DNA of 64,000 nucleotides. Origin: DASRHK01 sp963776465 (lineage in GTDB: Bacteria; Pseudomonadota; Gammaproteobacteria; Nevskiales; Nevskiaceae). Below are positions 1-8,661 of the stretch, in pieces (within the stretch, counting starts at the first letter, position 1; every line of letters starts with the position of its first letter). Where the stretch lies: the NCBI GenBank assembly GCA_963776465.1, contig CAVZMV010000002.1:62001-126000 (forward strand), in the 5' to 3' direction. The notes under the pieces were generated by a model. It was not told the origin of the DNA and did not search any database. It saw only the letters and a program-made list of their open reading frames with translations. The position numbers and the translations under genes are program-made.

Positions 1-1168
1 CCATGTAGCGCGGCACCGCGTAGTAGAGGTGCGCCTCGAACAGTGCCTTGTCGGTGATCGCGGGGATGTCCGCGGCTTTGAGCTTCTCGACCTGCGTCGG
101 GATGCCGAACTCCGCGTTCATCGCCCGCACCTGGCGGATGAAGGCGTCGGCGAGCTCCGCCTCGGTCTCGTTGCCCTTCTTGAGCCCGCTGACTTCCGCG
201 AGCCTGGCCAGGCGCGGCGTGCAGTCGGGCTTGGAGAACTCCAGCACGCGCGGAAGAATGATGGCGTTCGCCAGGCCGTGCGGCACGTGGTAGTAGGCGC
301 CGAAGTTGTGCGCGATGGCGTGGACGTAGCCGACGCCGGCGGTGGTGAAGGCGACGCCGGCCTTGAACGAGGCCAACGCCATGTTCTGCCGCGCTTCGAC
401 GTCGGCGCCATTCTTCACGGCTTGCGACAGGTTCTGCATTATCAGGCGCGTCGCGTCCAGCGCCTCGGCGTCGGTCATCGCCGTGCGGTTGCGCGAGACG
501 TAAGCTTCGACCGCGTGCGTCAGCGCGTCCATGCCGGTGGCGGCGGTGATCGGCGCCGGCAGGCCGGTCATCAGCGCGCCGTCGAGCGCAGCGGCGATCG
601 GCACCAGCCGCGGCGACATGATCGCGAACTTGCGCGTGGTCGACGGATCGGAGACCACCGCCGCGATCGTGACTTCCGAGCCGGTGCCGGCAGTCGTTGG
701 CACGGCGTAGAGCGGCAAGAGCTTGAACAGCACGCGCATCAGGCCCGACATGTGCACGATCTTGTAGGGGTTGGTCGCGCGCGCGGCGATGACCTTGGCC
801 GCGTCGATCGACGAGCCGCCGCCGATGGCGAGGATCGCGGTGCAGCCCTGGCTCTTGAGCATCGTCAATCCCGTCTCGATCTGGTCGATCGTGGGATTGG
901 GCAGCACGCCGTCGTAGACCACGTAGTTGACGCCCAGCTGCGTGAGCTTGTCCTGCATTGGCTTCAGCAGCCCGATCTTCACCAGCATCGCGTCGGTGAC
1001 GATCAAGAGCTTCTTCACGCCGGTGCCGGCGATGTGCTCGCACAGCTGCAGCGAGGAGCCCGGCCCGGTGAACAGCTGCGGCTTGCTGAAGAACAGCAGC
1101 GGCGTCGCGATCTTCAGCAGGAACTGCCAGATCTTGAAAAAGATGACCTTGATCGAGAATGGGATCAT
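1..1168 (-). CDS. Iron-containing alcohol dehydrogenase (3' end cut by window edge)
   Basis: NAD(P)-dependent, Fe(II)-containing (group III) alcohol dehydrogenase that interconverts alcohols and aldehydes or ketones in the cytoplasm. About 389 codons are visible before the sequence leaves the window, close to the usual 380-400, so only a short C-terminus is missing. The nucleotide-binding GGGSSIDAAK lies at residues 116-125 and PTTAGTGSE at about 157-165. The four expected iron ligands are present: D214 and H218 in GMDALTHAVEAY, then H283 and H297 in HAIAH...PHG. The N-terminus has an unusual hydrophobic stretch (residues 5-27) before the catalytic fold, as in some long-chain-alcohol members, which could associate with membrane. 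The ATG at 1168 is the only good start. The substrate cannot be named from sequence. It is divergent from the TonB receptor. Confidence 0.93.
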   Translation of the reverse strand, partial: MIPFSIKVIFFKIWQFLLKIATPLLFFSKPQLFTGPGSSLQLCEHIAGTGVKKLLIVTDAMLVKIGLLKPMQDKLTQLGVNYVVYDGVLPNPTIDQIETGLTMLKSQGCTAILAIGGGSSIDAAKVIAARATNPYKIVHMSGLMRVLFKLLPLYAVPTTAGTGSEVTIAAVVSDPSTTRKFAIMSPRLVPIAAALDGALMTGLPAPITAATGMDALTHAVEAYVSRNRTAMTDAEALDATRLIMQNLSQAVKNGADVEARQNMALASFKAGVAFTTAGVGYVHAIAHNFGAYYHVPHGLANAIILPRVLEFSKPDCTPRLARLAEVSGLKKGNETEAELADAFIRQVRAMNAEFGIPTQVEKLKAADIPAITDKALFEAHLYYAVPRYM

Positions 1169-1275
1169 GGGACCGCCCCCTGGTTGCCTTCGTAGGGCGC
1201 GCCGTGCGCGCCGGTCCTGCAAGAGCAGCGATTGTTCCCGCTCCAGGCCGATCCGGTCAATGCAACGAGTGGCAT

Positions 1276-1305
1276 GATGTGGGAGCCGGCTGGGGCCGGC
1301 TGCTC
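1276..1305. repeat. REP-like palindrome
   Basis: A short palindrome with the core GGGAGCCGGC...GCCGGCTGCTC lies between the divergent alcohol dehydrogenase and TonB receptor genes. It resembles, with changes, the GTAGGAG-type palindromes elsewhere in the window. The remaining 1169-1275 shows no gene. A promoter for both neighbours must lie here, but I cannot define it. Confidence 0.45.
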
Positions 1306-1316
1306 AGGGACTTGGA

Positions 1317-3497
1317 TTGGCTGCGCATCTGAAGGGCATCACGCTGGCGCTTCTGCTTGCATCGCGTGCGGTGCACGCAGACGAGGCCGCGCCCACCGCC
1401 CTGGAGCCCGTGACGGTGACCGCCGAGCGCTCGCCGGCCGACGCCGAGGACGTGCCGGCCGCGGTCAGCGCCCTGCCGGCTGCGGAACTGGAGCGCGCGG
1501 GCGTCGAATCCGTGAAGGACGCGAGCCTGTATGCCCCCAGCGTGAACCTGATCGAGTTCACCGCGCGCGCCATCAGCAATCCGCAGGTGCGCGGCGTCGG
1601 CGGCAGCACCACCAATCCCGGCGTCACCACCTACATCGACGGCGTGCCGCAGCTTTCCGCCGACACCTCCAGCCGCGAGCTGGTCGACGTGGACCGCATC
1701 GAGTTCGTGCGCGGCGCGCAAGGCACGCTGTTCGGGCGCAACACGCTGGGCGGCGTGATCCAGGTGCTGACGCGCGCGCCGGCGCAGGCGCGGCTGCAAG
1801 CCGGGGGCGGCATCGGCGATCACGCGCGGCGCGAAGCGCGCGGTGTCGTCGCCGGACCGCTGCTGCAGTCCGCGGGCATCAGCGGCAGCCTGGCCGGCGG
1901 CCACGCCTCGCGGGACGGATACAGCGTCAACACCGTCACCTCGAACACCGTCGACGATCGATCGGCGAACTTCGGCCAGGCACAGCTCGCGTGGGTGGGA
2001 TCGCGCGCCTACGTCCGCGCGCTGGCCGGCGTGGAAAGCGCCCACGACGGCGGATTCGCGCTCGCCGATCTCGCGGCGCTGCGCGCGCGACCCTACAGCG
2101 TCAGCTACGACTACGAGGGCTACACCCGCCGCCTGATCCAGTCGCAGACGTTGCTGGCGGGATTCGGCGGCGAGGGCTGGGCAGTGGAGAACATCGCCGG
2201 CCACGTCGCCTACACGGCGTTCGAGACCGTCGACCTGGACCTCACGCCGGAGCCCGAGCTTACCCGCGACAATCTGCGCGTCGGCAGCCAGTGGACCGAA
2301 GAGCTGCGCGTGCTGAGCACCAAGCCCTTCGTCGAGGTGCTCGGCTTGGGGCTTTCGGTGCAGGCCGGCGTGTTCGGCTTCGAGCAGGACAACGACCAGG
2401 ACGCCGCCAATCACGTCTCGCGCGGCTACCTGATCGACGACCAGCTGCCGGTGCTGGGCCTGACACTGCCGCCGATCCTGCGGATCGACATCCCCGACAA
2501 CGCGGTGGCCCCCGCGCGCGATCGCACGCACGCGATACTTCAGGATCGGGGCTACGGCATCTACGCCGCGCTCGCCGCGGACTGGTCCGATACCTTCAGG
2601 CTCAGCCTCGGCGTGCGCCACGACCGCGAGCACAAGCAGGCGCGGATCACGCGCGAGTTCGTGCTGCCGACCGCCGCGGGCGAGATTCCCCTGGGCGGCG
2701 AGCCGCCCGGCGTCGACGGCTCGCGCGACTATTCCGCGACCTCGCCGCGCGCAACCCTGCGCTGGCGCGTCGCCGACGATGCGCAAGTGTATGGCTCGAT
2801 CGCCGCGGGCTATCGCTCGGGCGGCTTCAACGCGCAATCGCCCGCAGGCGCGGAAAGCTATGGCGAGGAGCGCAGCCGCAACCTGGAGATCGGCGCGAAG
2901 ATGCTGGCGCTGGATCGGCGCCTGCAGGTCGACGTCGCCGCCTTCGACATCCGGCTGCAAGACCTGCAGCTCAACGTGCCGATCCCCGGCGGCGGCGCGC
3001 GCTTCTACATCGCCAACGCCGGCCGCGCCGCGAGCCGCGGCCTGGAGCTCGAGGCCCGCGCGCGTCCCTGGTCGTGGCTCACGCTGTTCGGCAGCGCTGC
3101 GGTGCTCGACGCGCGGTTCGACGATGGCAGCCAGGAGCTGGGCGAGAACGTGAGCGGCAAGCGCCTGCCTTACGCGGAGCCCTTCACCGCCACGCTTGGA
3201 ATGCAGACGATCTGGCGATCCGCGCTGGGCGAGATCAGCGCGCGCATCGAGGGAGTACGCGCGGGCGGGGGCTGGTACGACGCCGGCAATCACGAGCGGC
3301 AGACCCGCTACTGGCTCGCCAATGCGCGCGTCGGCTGGCGTTATCGCGCCTTCAGCCTGGAAGCGTGGGGCCGCAACCTCACCGACGCGGCGGTGATCCC
3401 GCTGGCTATCCCGTACGGAGACCTGACGCCGAGCGGGTATGCGGGCGAGAATGCGCCGCCGCGCACCGTCGGAGTGAGCCTGGCGCTACACCTATGA
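1317..3497 (+). CDS. TonB-dependent outer-membrane receptor
   Basis: Outer-membrane beta-barrel that imports a large or scarce ligand using TonB energy. The 726-residue protein has a short cleavable signal peptide (residues 1-21, ending near AVHA-DE). A TonB-box-like EPVTVTAERS follows at about 29-38. The plug domain runs over about 45-155 with the usual RIEFVRGAQGTLFGRNTLGG motif, then the barrel. The start is a TTG at 1317, chosen because it immediately precedes the signal peptide and no ATG lies nearby. The last codons overlap the P450 start by 4 bases (ATGA), so the two are translationally coupled and probably handle the same substrate. Length is at the short end for the CirA/FecA-like group. 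The ligand is unknown; a hydrophobic substrate for the P450 is an inference. Confidence 0.9.
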   Translation: MAAHLKGITLALLLASRAVHADEAAPTALEPVTVTAERSPADAEDVPAAVSALPAAELERAGVESVKDASLYAPSVNLIEFTARAISNPQVRGVGGSTTNPGVTTYIDGVPQLSADTSSRELVDVDRIEFVRGAQGTLFGRNTLGGVIQVLTRAPAQARLQAGGGIGDHARREARGVVAGPLLQSAGISGSLAGGHASRDGYSVNTVTSNTVDDRSANFGQAQLAWVGSRAYVRALAGVESAHDGGFALADLAALRARPYSVSYDYEGYTRRLIQSQTLLAGFGGEGWAVENIAGHVAYTAFETVDLDLTPEPELTRDNLRVGSQWTEELRVLSTKPFVEVLGLGLSVQAGVFGFEQDNDQDAANHVSRGYLIDDQLPVLGLTLPPILRIDIPDNAVAPARDRTHAILQDRGYGIYAALAADWSDTFRLSLGVRHDREHKQARITREFVLPTAAGEIPLGGEPPGVDGSRDYSATSPRATLRWRVADDAQVYGSIAAGYRSGGFNAQSPAGAESYGEERSRNLEIGAKMLALDRRLQVDVAAFDIRLQDLQLNVPIPGGGARFYIANAGRAASRGLELEARARPWSWLTLFGSAAVLDARFDDGSQELGENVSGKRLPYAEPFTATLGMQTIWRSALGEISARIEGVRAGGGWYDAGNHERQTRYWLANARVGWRYRAFSLEAWGRNLTDAAVIPLAIPYGDLTPSGYAGENAPPRTVGVSLALHL

Positions 3498-4801
3498 GAC
3501 TGCCCCCGCTGCCGGGTCCGCCGGATTCCGCCTGGTCGCAGCTGAAAAGGCTGCGCCGCGATTTCCTCGGGTACCTGACCGACGCGGCGCGCCACGGCGA
3601 GCTGGTGCTCCTGAAGCCCGCGCCGTCCGTGCGCATCGTGCTGGTGACGGGCCCGACGCTGATCGAGGACGTGCTCGTCGGCAACGCCGAGGCCTACCGC
3701 AAGAGCCGCATGACGCACCGCATGGTCGGCAAGTTCCTCGGCCGGGGCCTGGTGCTCGCCGAAGGAGAAACCCACCGCGACGCGCGGCGCAAGATCCAGC
3801 CCGCGTTCAGCGCGACGCGGCTCGCGCGCCTGGCGCCGATGATGGCGCTGGAGACCAAGGTCTACCTCGACCGCTGGCCGCGCGGCGAGGCGCGGCCGCT
3901 GCAGGACGTGCTGTCGGAGCTGATGGTCCGCATCGTCGCGCGCACGCTGTTCGGAACGCTGGCCGACGTCGGCACGATGCCGGCCATGCAGACGTTCGCG
4001 CACTCGATGGCGCAGCGGTTCCGCTCGATCCCCTGGCCGGACTGGCTGCCGATTCCCCGCCATGCGCGCGAGGAGCAGGCGATCGCCGCGCTCGACGCGG
4101 CGGTGGCGACGATGCTGCGGCGGTCGAGTGATGCGGGCGACGATCTGCTGTCGCAGCTGCGCGCCCCGGGCCAGTTCGACGAGCGCGAGCTGCGCGATCA
4201 CATCATCACGCTGTATTTCGCGGGCCACGAGACCACCAGCAAGCTGCTCGGCTGGGCGCTGTGGCGCCTGGCGCGGCACGAAGACGTGCGCGAGCGCGTC
4301 GCCGCCGAGCTGCGCCGCCTGCCGCACGTGTTCGACGCCGGCATCTCGGACCGCACGCCGTACACCGACGCGGTGCTCAAGGAAGTGCTGCGGCTGCATC
4401 CGCCCGCGTGGCTGTTCGACCGCGAGCCCGCTGCGGCGGTGCAGCTGGGCAACGTCACCCTGCCCGCGGGCATCACGCTGTACCTGTCGCCCTACGTCGC
4501 GCATCGCGATCCTCGCAACTTCGCCGATCCCGAGCGCTTCGACCCGGGCCGGTTCCTCGACCGTCCCGCCCCTCCCCGCGGCGCCTATTTCCCGTTCGGA
4601 TCGGGGCCGCGCAATTGCATCGGCCGCGCCTTCGCGGAGAACTCCGCCCGCGTGCTGCTGGCGGCGCTGCTCGAGCAGGTGGAGTTCGTGGACGGGGGAG
4701 AGCCCGTTCCCGACCCGGGCGCGACGCTCGGCCTTGGCGGCAACCTGCAGCTGCGGCGGCGTGCAGGCCGCCTAGCCCCCGGGGCTCCTCCAGGCCATTA
4801 G
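3494..4801 (+). CDS. Cytochrome P450
   Basis: Heme-thiolate monooxygenase of 435 residues, soluble in appearance, that would insert oxygen into an organic substrate with electrons from a separate ferredoxin system. The I-helix oxygen-activation motif AGHETT is at 243-248, the ExxR motif is E297-R300 (EVLR), and the heme-ligand loop FGSGPRNCIG carries the axial C375. No reductase domain is fused and no ferredoxin gene is adjacent. The ATG overlaps the stop of the upstream TonB receptor (ATGA). Receptor plus P450 as a coupled pair suggests uptake followed by oxidation of the same compound, perhaps terpenoid or steroid-like; that part is speculation. Confidence 0.96.
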   Translation: MRLPPLPGPPDSAWSQLKRLRRDFLGYLTDAARHGELVLLKPAPSVRIVLVTGPTLIEDVLVGNAEAYRKSRMTHRMVGKFLGRGLVLAEGETHRDARRKIQPAFSATRLARLAPMMALETKVYLDRWPRGEARPLQDVLSELMVRIVARTLFGTLADVGTMPAMQTFAHSMAQRFRSIPWPDWLPIPRHAREEQAIAALDAAVATMLRRSSDAGDDLLSQLRAPGQFDERELRDHIITLYFAGHETTSKLLGWALWRLARHEDVRERVAAELRRLPHVFDAGISDRTPYTDAVLKEVLRLHPPAWLFDREPAAAVQLGNVTLPAGITLYLSPYVAHRDPRNFADPERFDPGRFLDRPAPPRGAYFPFGSGPRNCIGRAFAENSARVLLAALLEQVEFVDGGEPVPDPGATLGLGGNLQLRRRAGRLAPGAPPGH

Positions 4802-4829
4802 GGCGTCGCCGGGGAACGTTCTCGGCACG

Positions 4830-5951
4830 ATGCTTGCTGCGGCTGGTCCCATGAGCGCCCTCGACCATCTACTCGGCCCCGCCGTGTCGTTGCGACGGCA
4901 GCGCCTGGCGCGCCACCGCATCGTCCGCCGCGCGCCCGATGCGATCCGGCGCCAGCCGATCGTGCTGTCGACCGAGCAGATTGCGAGCAGCTTCCAGCCG
5001 CACCCGCTGCTCGCGAGCCCACACCTGCAGACGCTGGTGTCGGCCTTCCGGCGCCCACCGAAACTGCCGCTGCGCCCGGAGCGCCTGGAGCTGCCTGACG
5101 GCGACTTCGTCGACCTTGCGTGGGCCGACGTGCCGGATTCGCCCGTCACCATCGTGCTGGTACCCGGCGTCGCTGGTGACGCGAGCTCGCCCTATGTCGC
5201 GGGCTTCGTCGAGGCAGTGCTCGCGCACGGCTGGAGCGCGGTGGTGCTGCACCTGCGCGGCTGCGGCCCCGAGCCCAATCGCCTGCGCCGATGCCATCAC
5301 CATGGCGACACCGAGGATTTGCGCTTCCTGTGCCGGCTGCTGCGCCGCAATCGTCCCCGGCAGAAGATCGCCGCGGTCGGCTGGTCGCTGGGCGCGGGCG
5401 TCGTCATCAAGGCCATGGGCGAGGACAGCGCGCGCTCGCCGCTCTTCGCCGGCGCCGCGATCAGCGCGCCGCTGCGCCTGCGCGACTGCGCCGTGCACAT
5501 GCGCAAGGGCCTGGCCCGCATCTACGAGGCGGTGATGATGGGCTACATGAAGGAGCAGATCCGCCGCAAGCACGCGCGCGTTCCGCTGCAGCCCGAGGAG
5601 TTGCGCGCGGCGCTCTCAGCGCCCGACATCCTCGCGCTCGGCGCGGCGTACACGGCGCCGGTCAACGGCTTCGCCGACATCGACGACTACTGCCGGCGCG
5701 CCACCTGCGGCTCGTTCCTGAGCCAGGTGCGCCGCCCGGCGCTGGTGCTGCAGGCTGCAGACGACCCGATGCTGGGACCGGGCGCCCTGCCCGACGCCGA
5801 GCGCTGGTCAAAGGACGTCTGTATGGAAATTGCGACACACGGCGGGCACATCGGCTTCGTCAGCGCCGGACCCTGGGGCCAGCCGGCGTGGTGGTCCGAG
5901 CGGCGCGTGCTCAGCTTCCTGGATGGGGCCATCGGCCCCGCGACAATCTAG
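4830..5951 (+). CDS. YheT-family alpha/beta hydrolase
   Basis: Predicted alpha/beta-fold hydrolase of the YheT/ABHD1-3 group, likely a cytoplasmic esterase of unknown natural substrate. The family signature is clear: HPLLASPHLQTL at about 57-68, then LPDGDFVDLAW, the RGCGPEPNR loop, and the nucleophile elbow GWSLGAG with S186. A catalytic Asp in AADDP and a His in THGGHIGF complete the triad. The start at 4830 gives 373 residues. An internal ATG at 4851 (MSALDHLL) is an equally possible start, since the first 45 residues are not part of the usual fold. It follows the P450 by 28 bases and its stop overlaps that of the convergent lepB. Confidence 0.9.
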   Translation: MLAAAGPMSALDHLLGPAVSLRRQRLARHRIVRRAPDAIRRQPIVLSTEQIASSFQPHPLLASPHLQTLVSAFRRPPKLPLRPERLELPDGDFVDLAWADVPDSPVTIVLVPGVAGDASSPYVAGFVEAVLAHGWSAVVLHLRGCGPEPNRLRRCHHHGDTEDLRFLCRLLRRNRPRQKIAAVGWSLGAGVVIKAMGEDSARSPLFAGAAISAPLRLRDCAVHMRKGLARIYEAVMMGYMKEQIRRKHARVPLQPEELRAALSAPDILALGAAYTAPVNGFADIDDYCRRATCGSFLSQVRRPALVLQAADDPMLGPGALPDAERWSKDVCMEIATHGGHIGFVSAGPWGQPAWWSERRVLSFLDGAIGPATI

Positions 5952-6613
5952 TTCAGCGATCGTCCAAAGCGGTCGACGCGCGGCCGCCAGTTGCCGAGGA
6001 TGTCCGCCGACACCAGCACGTGATGCGCGCGGCCGATCAGCAGGCGCCGCGGGATCAGCCCGATGAACCGTGAGTCCGCGCTGTTATCGCGGTTGTCGCC
6101 GAGCATGAGGTACTGATCCTGCGGGATCACCATGGGAGCAAAGCTGTCCTTGCCCGTGGCGATCGGCAGCCACTGGATGCGGTGACTGCCTTCTCCGAAA
6201 TTCTCCGCCAGCTGCAGCGCCGCGAGCTCGCGCCCTGCATACGGCTCCGACGTCTGACCGAGCGCGACGTAGTCCGCAGGCCGTCCGTTGATCAGGATCC
6301 GCTTGTCGCGCATCTCGATGGTGTCTCCGGGGATGCCGACGAGGCGCTTGATGATCCGCTTGTCGCGACCTTCCGAGTAGAACGTGACGATGTCGCCGCG
6401 CTGCGGCTCGCCCAGGCGGGCGAGCGAGACGTCGGTGAACGGCACCTTCAGGTCGAAGGCTACGCGGTTGATCAGCACGACGTCGCCTTCGAGCAGATTG
6501 GGATGCATCGAGCCGGACGGGATCGGGCTGTAGTCGGCGACGGCGGCGCGCAGCAGGCCGAAGCAGAGAATGAAACCGATGAAGAGACGGTTCTCGCGGA
6601 GGAAGGCGTTCAT
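5948..6613 (-). CDS. lepB: Signal peptidase I
   Basis: Membrane-bound serine protease (221 residues) that removes signal peptides from exported proteins. One hydrophobic N-terminal segment (about residues 10-25) anchors it, and the catalytic domain faces the periplasm. The Ser in IPSGSM (S35) and the Lys in RIIKRLVGIPGD (K89) form the catalytic dyad, and the GDNRDNSADSR box near the C-terminus is diagnostic. It is shorter than the E. coli enzyme, having one transmembrane segment instead of two. The ATG at 6613 overlaps the stop of the upstream 57-residue membrane protein (ATGA). Unlike in many genomes, lepA is not adjacent. Confidence 0.95.
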   Translation of the reverse strand: MNAFLRENRLFIGFILCFGLLRAAVADYSPIPSGSMHPNLLEGDVVLINRVAFDLKVPFTDVSLARLGEPQRGDIVTFYSEGRDKRIIKRLVGIPGDTIEMRDKRILINGRPADYVALGQTSEPYAGRELAALQLAENFGEGSHRIQWLPIATGKDSFAPMVIPQDQYLMLGDNRDNSADSRFIGLIPRRLLIGRAHHVLVSADILGNWRPRVDRFGRSLN

Positions 6614-6783
6614 GCCTTGCCGTCCGGATGGCGCACGCGCCACCAGAAAACGAATTCGCACGCAACGGCGGCCGCCACGAGCAGCGAGCCGACCACCGGT
6701 GCGCCGAAGAACAGCGGGCCGATGCCGGCGACCCACGCCAGGATCGCTCCCGTGAGGAACAGCAGCGTTACGAAGTGGCGCAT
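6610..6783 (-). CDS. Small hydrophobic membrane protein (57 aa)
   Basis: A 57-residue protein, unrecognised, that is almost entirely two hydrophobic segments (about residues 3-22 and 27-47) separated by a Gly/Pro turn, ending in a basic tail. It is probably an inner-membrane protein. Its stop overlaps the start of lepB by 4 bases, so the two are co-translated. The coupling suggests a role with signal peptidase or simply co-expression. No function can be assigned. An in-frame upstream extension exists but lacks protein-like character. Confidence 0.7.
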   Translation of the reverse strand: MRHFVTLLFLTGAILAWVAGIGPLFFGAPVVGSLLVAAAVACEFVFWWRVRHPDGKA

Positions 6784-6820
6784 GCGGATCTCCTGGTCGC
6801 TGATACCAGCCGATGATATC

Positions 6821-6842
6821 GGACCGCGCTCGGTTGCGGTCC
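6821..6842. promoter_or_regulatory. Inverted repeat in a divergent promoter region
   Basis: GGACCGC (6821-6827) and GCGGTCC (6836-6842) form a perfect 7-base inverted repeat with an 8-base loop. It lies between the leftward 57-residue gene/lepB operon (start 6783) and the rightward yjbQ (start 6865). It could be an operator or an RNA hairpin. No T-tract follows, so a terminator is unlikely. Confidence 0.35.
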
Positions 6843-6864
6843 GCATGCACGGTAACCTAGCGGT

Positions 6865-7290
6865 ATGTGGCGACAGACCGATATCGTCCTTCGCGCGCGC
6901 ACGCGCGGATTCCATCTGATCACCGAGGAGGTGGTCGAAGCCCTGCCCGACCTCCCCGGAATCGACATCGGGCTCCTGCACCTGTTCCTGCAGCACACGT
7001 CGGCATCGCTGACCATCAACGAGAACGCTGCTCCGGAAGTGCGCGGTGACTTCGAGCGCTGGACCCGCCACGCCGTGCCGGATGGCGCGCCCTACTTCCG
7101 CCACGTCGACGAAGGCAGCGATGACATGCCGGCGCACATCAAGAGCAGCCTGCTCGGCTGCGAGCTCACCATCCCGATCCGTCAGGGCCGGCTGGCGCTC
7201 GGCACATGGCAGGGGATTTATCTGTGTGAGCACCGCGATCACGGCGGCGTGCGCCGGATCGTCGCCACCATCCGCGGCGAAACGCGCTAG
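6865..7290 (+). CDS. yjbQ: YjbQ family protein (UPF0047, secondary thiamine-phosphate synthase)
   Basis: Small cytoplasmic protein of 141 residues, the usual length of the YjbQ/UPF0047 family, which is widespread and has weak thiamine-phosphate synthase activity in vitro. The family signatures are LFLQHTSASLTINENA (about 42-57), the histidine in FRHVDEGSDDMPAHIKSSL, and GTWQGIYLCEHRDHG near the C-terminus, which supply the putative metal and phosphate site. The start ATG at 6865 is the first codon of the conserved domain. Its stop overlaps the restored stop of the convergent GST gene. Confidence 0.92.
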   Translation: MWRQTDIVLRARTRGFHLITEEVVEALPDLPGIDIGLLHLFLQHTSASLTINENAAPEVRGDFERWTRHAVPDGAPYFRHVDEGSDDMPAHIKSSLLGCELTIPIRQGRLALGTWQGIYLCEHRDHGGVRRIVATIRGETR

Positions 7291-8068
7291 GCCGCGGCCC
7301 TCCGCGGGATCTCCATCGACCGGCCGCGATGCAGCCGGTACATGTCGGAGGCCCACTTCGCCGCAGGGTGCTCGAGCAGCGTCGCCCGGGTACCTGCTCG
7401 TGATACGCGGGCGTTTCCACCTGCAACGGATACTGGATCTCCGGCGGCTGGATCAGCGCGCCCAGCAGCGAGGCAGCGGTGAGGTCGGCCACCGTGAACG
7501 AATCGCCGACGAGGTACGCCCTGCCCTTGCGCTCCTGCTCGATGCGGTTAAGCGCCGCGGCGACGGTGGCGCGATCGCTCTCCAGGGCGGCGTCGCTGAT
7601 CTTGTGGCGCAGGCGGTAATAAACCGGGAACACTTTCAGGATCGGCCGCAGCGTCTTGAACGCCTTCTCCGGCATGCCGGTGGTGAGCACCTTGAGCGCG
7701 ATCTCCGGATCCTTGCGGAACAGCGGCGTCACAATCGCCGCGCGCAGCGCGGGGCCCAGGTTCTCGTCGAAGTAATCCTCCAGCGCCAGCGCGCGCGCAC
7801 GCTGCGCAGCGTCTGCGGGGATCAGCCGCGGCGTGGGATAGCGCTCCTCGAGCGCCAGGAGGATGCGGGTGGAATCGGCGATGGCCTTGCCGTCGAGCCA
7901 CAGGATCGGCAGCTTGCCCTGCCGCGTCGCCTTCCACGCGCGGATCAGATAGTCGGGTCCCAGCACCTGACGGCGATGCGGGATGCCCTTGTAGTCCAGC
8001 GTCCAGCGGACCTTCTCGTTGTAGTGCGAGAGCGGGATGTGCCAGAGCAGCGGCGTGTCCGTCGTCAT
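7287..8068 (-). CDS. Glutathione S-transferase family protein, frame broken near the C-terminus
   Basis: GST-fold protein. The N-terminal thioredoxin-like domain (about 1-80) has the expected WHIPLSHYNEKVRW start and LPILWLDGKAIADST cis-Pro/Ser glutathione motif. An all-alpha C-terminal domain follows, with YLVGDSFTVADLTAASLL at about 183-200. As sequenced the frame is lost at the GGTAC at 7389-7393 and the ORF then wanders to 7166. Shifting frame there restores a normal GST ending (ATLLEHPAAKWASDMYRLH) and a stop at 7287. The break needs one added or two removed bases. It is probably a sequencing error, because four other breaks occur at the same pentamer. The start overlaps the stop of the HD-domain gene (ATGA), in an operon with it and the response regulator. 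Confidence 0.82.
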
Positions 8069-8661
8069 GCGGTGTTCTTCATCCCCTCGGTGTAGATCGA
8101 GTTCTTCGGCGTCGCGAACACGCGGCGCACCATCGGCTCGAAGAACTCCAGCGGCAGCGTCTCTCCTTTCGGATCGAACGCCGGGCTGTCGTACTTGCCG
8201 CAGAACCCCGCCGTGCGCTCGAACGCGGGATGCCCGCGGAACTGATCGCGCATGTCGCGGTTCATGCCCAGGTGATGGAAGAAGTAGTAGCCCTGGAAGA
8301 TGCCGTGCTTCTCCACCATCCAGTGGTTCTCCGGCGAGACGAAGGGCTTGACGATCGCGGCGGCGATGTCGGGGTGGTTCAGGCTGCCCAGCGTGTCACC
8401 GATGTCGTGCAGCAGCGCGCAGACGACGTATTCCTCGTCGCGGCCGTCGCGATGCGCCAGCGTCGCCGTCTGACGGCAGTGCGCGAGCCGATCGATCGGG
8501 AAGCCGCCGTAATCGCCGTCGAGGATCTTGAGGTGCGCGAGCACCCGGTCCGGCAGCGTGCGCACGTACGGCGCGAGCTGCCCGAGGATGATGCTCCAGT
8601 CCTTGGCCGTGCTGTGCTCGATCGAGGTGAAGCTGGCGCGGGGTTCGTTGGGGTTGTTCAT
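8065..8661 (-). CDS. HD-domain protein, PhnZ/myo-inositol-oxygenase-like
   Basis: A 198-residue soluble protein with an HD metal-binding core: H61, H85-D86 in LLHDIGDT, and D89. Downstream histidines in ENHWMVEKHG and YYFFHHLG could complete a di-iron or other metal site. The layout (DGDYGGFPIDRLAHCRQTATLAHRDG... then HHLGMNRDMRDQFRGHP) is typical of HD proteins related to PhnZ and myo-inositol oxygenase, some of which are mixed-valence di-iron oxygenases rather than phosphohydrolases. Whether this one is an oxygenase or a hydrolase cannot be told from sequence. It overlaps the response regulator stop (upstream) and the GST start (downstream) by 4 bases each. Confidence 0.85.
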   Translation of the reverse strand: MNNPNEPRASFTSIEHSTAKDWSIILGQLAPYVRTLPDRVLAHLKILDGDYGGFPIDRLAHCRQTATLAHRDGRDEEYVVCALLHDIGDTLGSLNHPDIAAAIVKPFVSPENHWMVEKHGIFQGYYFFHHLGMNRDMRDQFRGHPAFERTAGFCGKYDSPAFDPKGETLPLEFFEPMVRRVFATPKNSIYTEGMKNTA

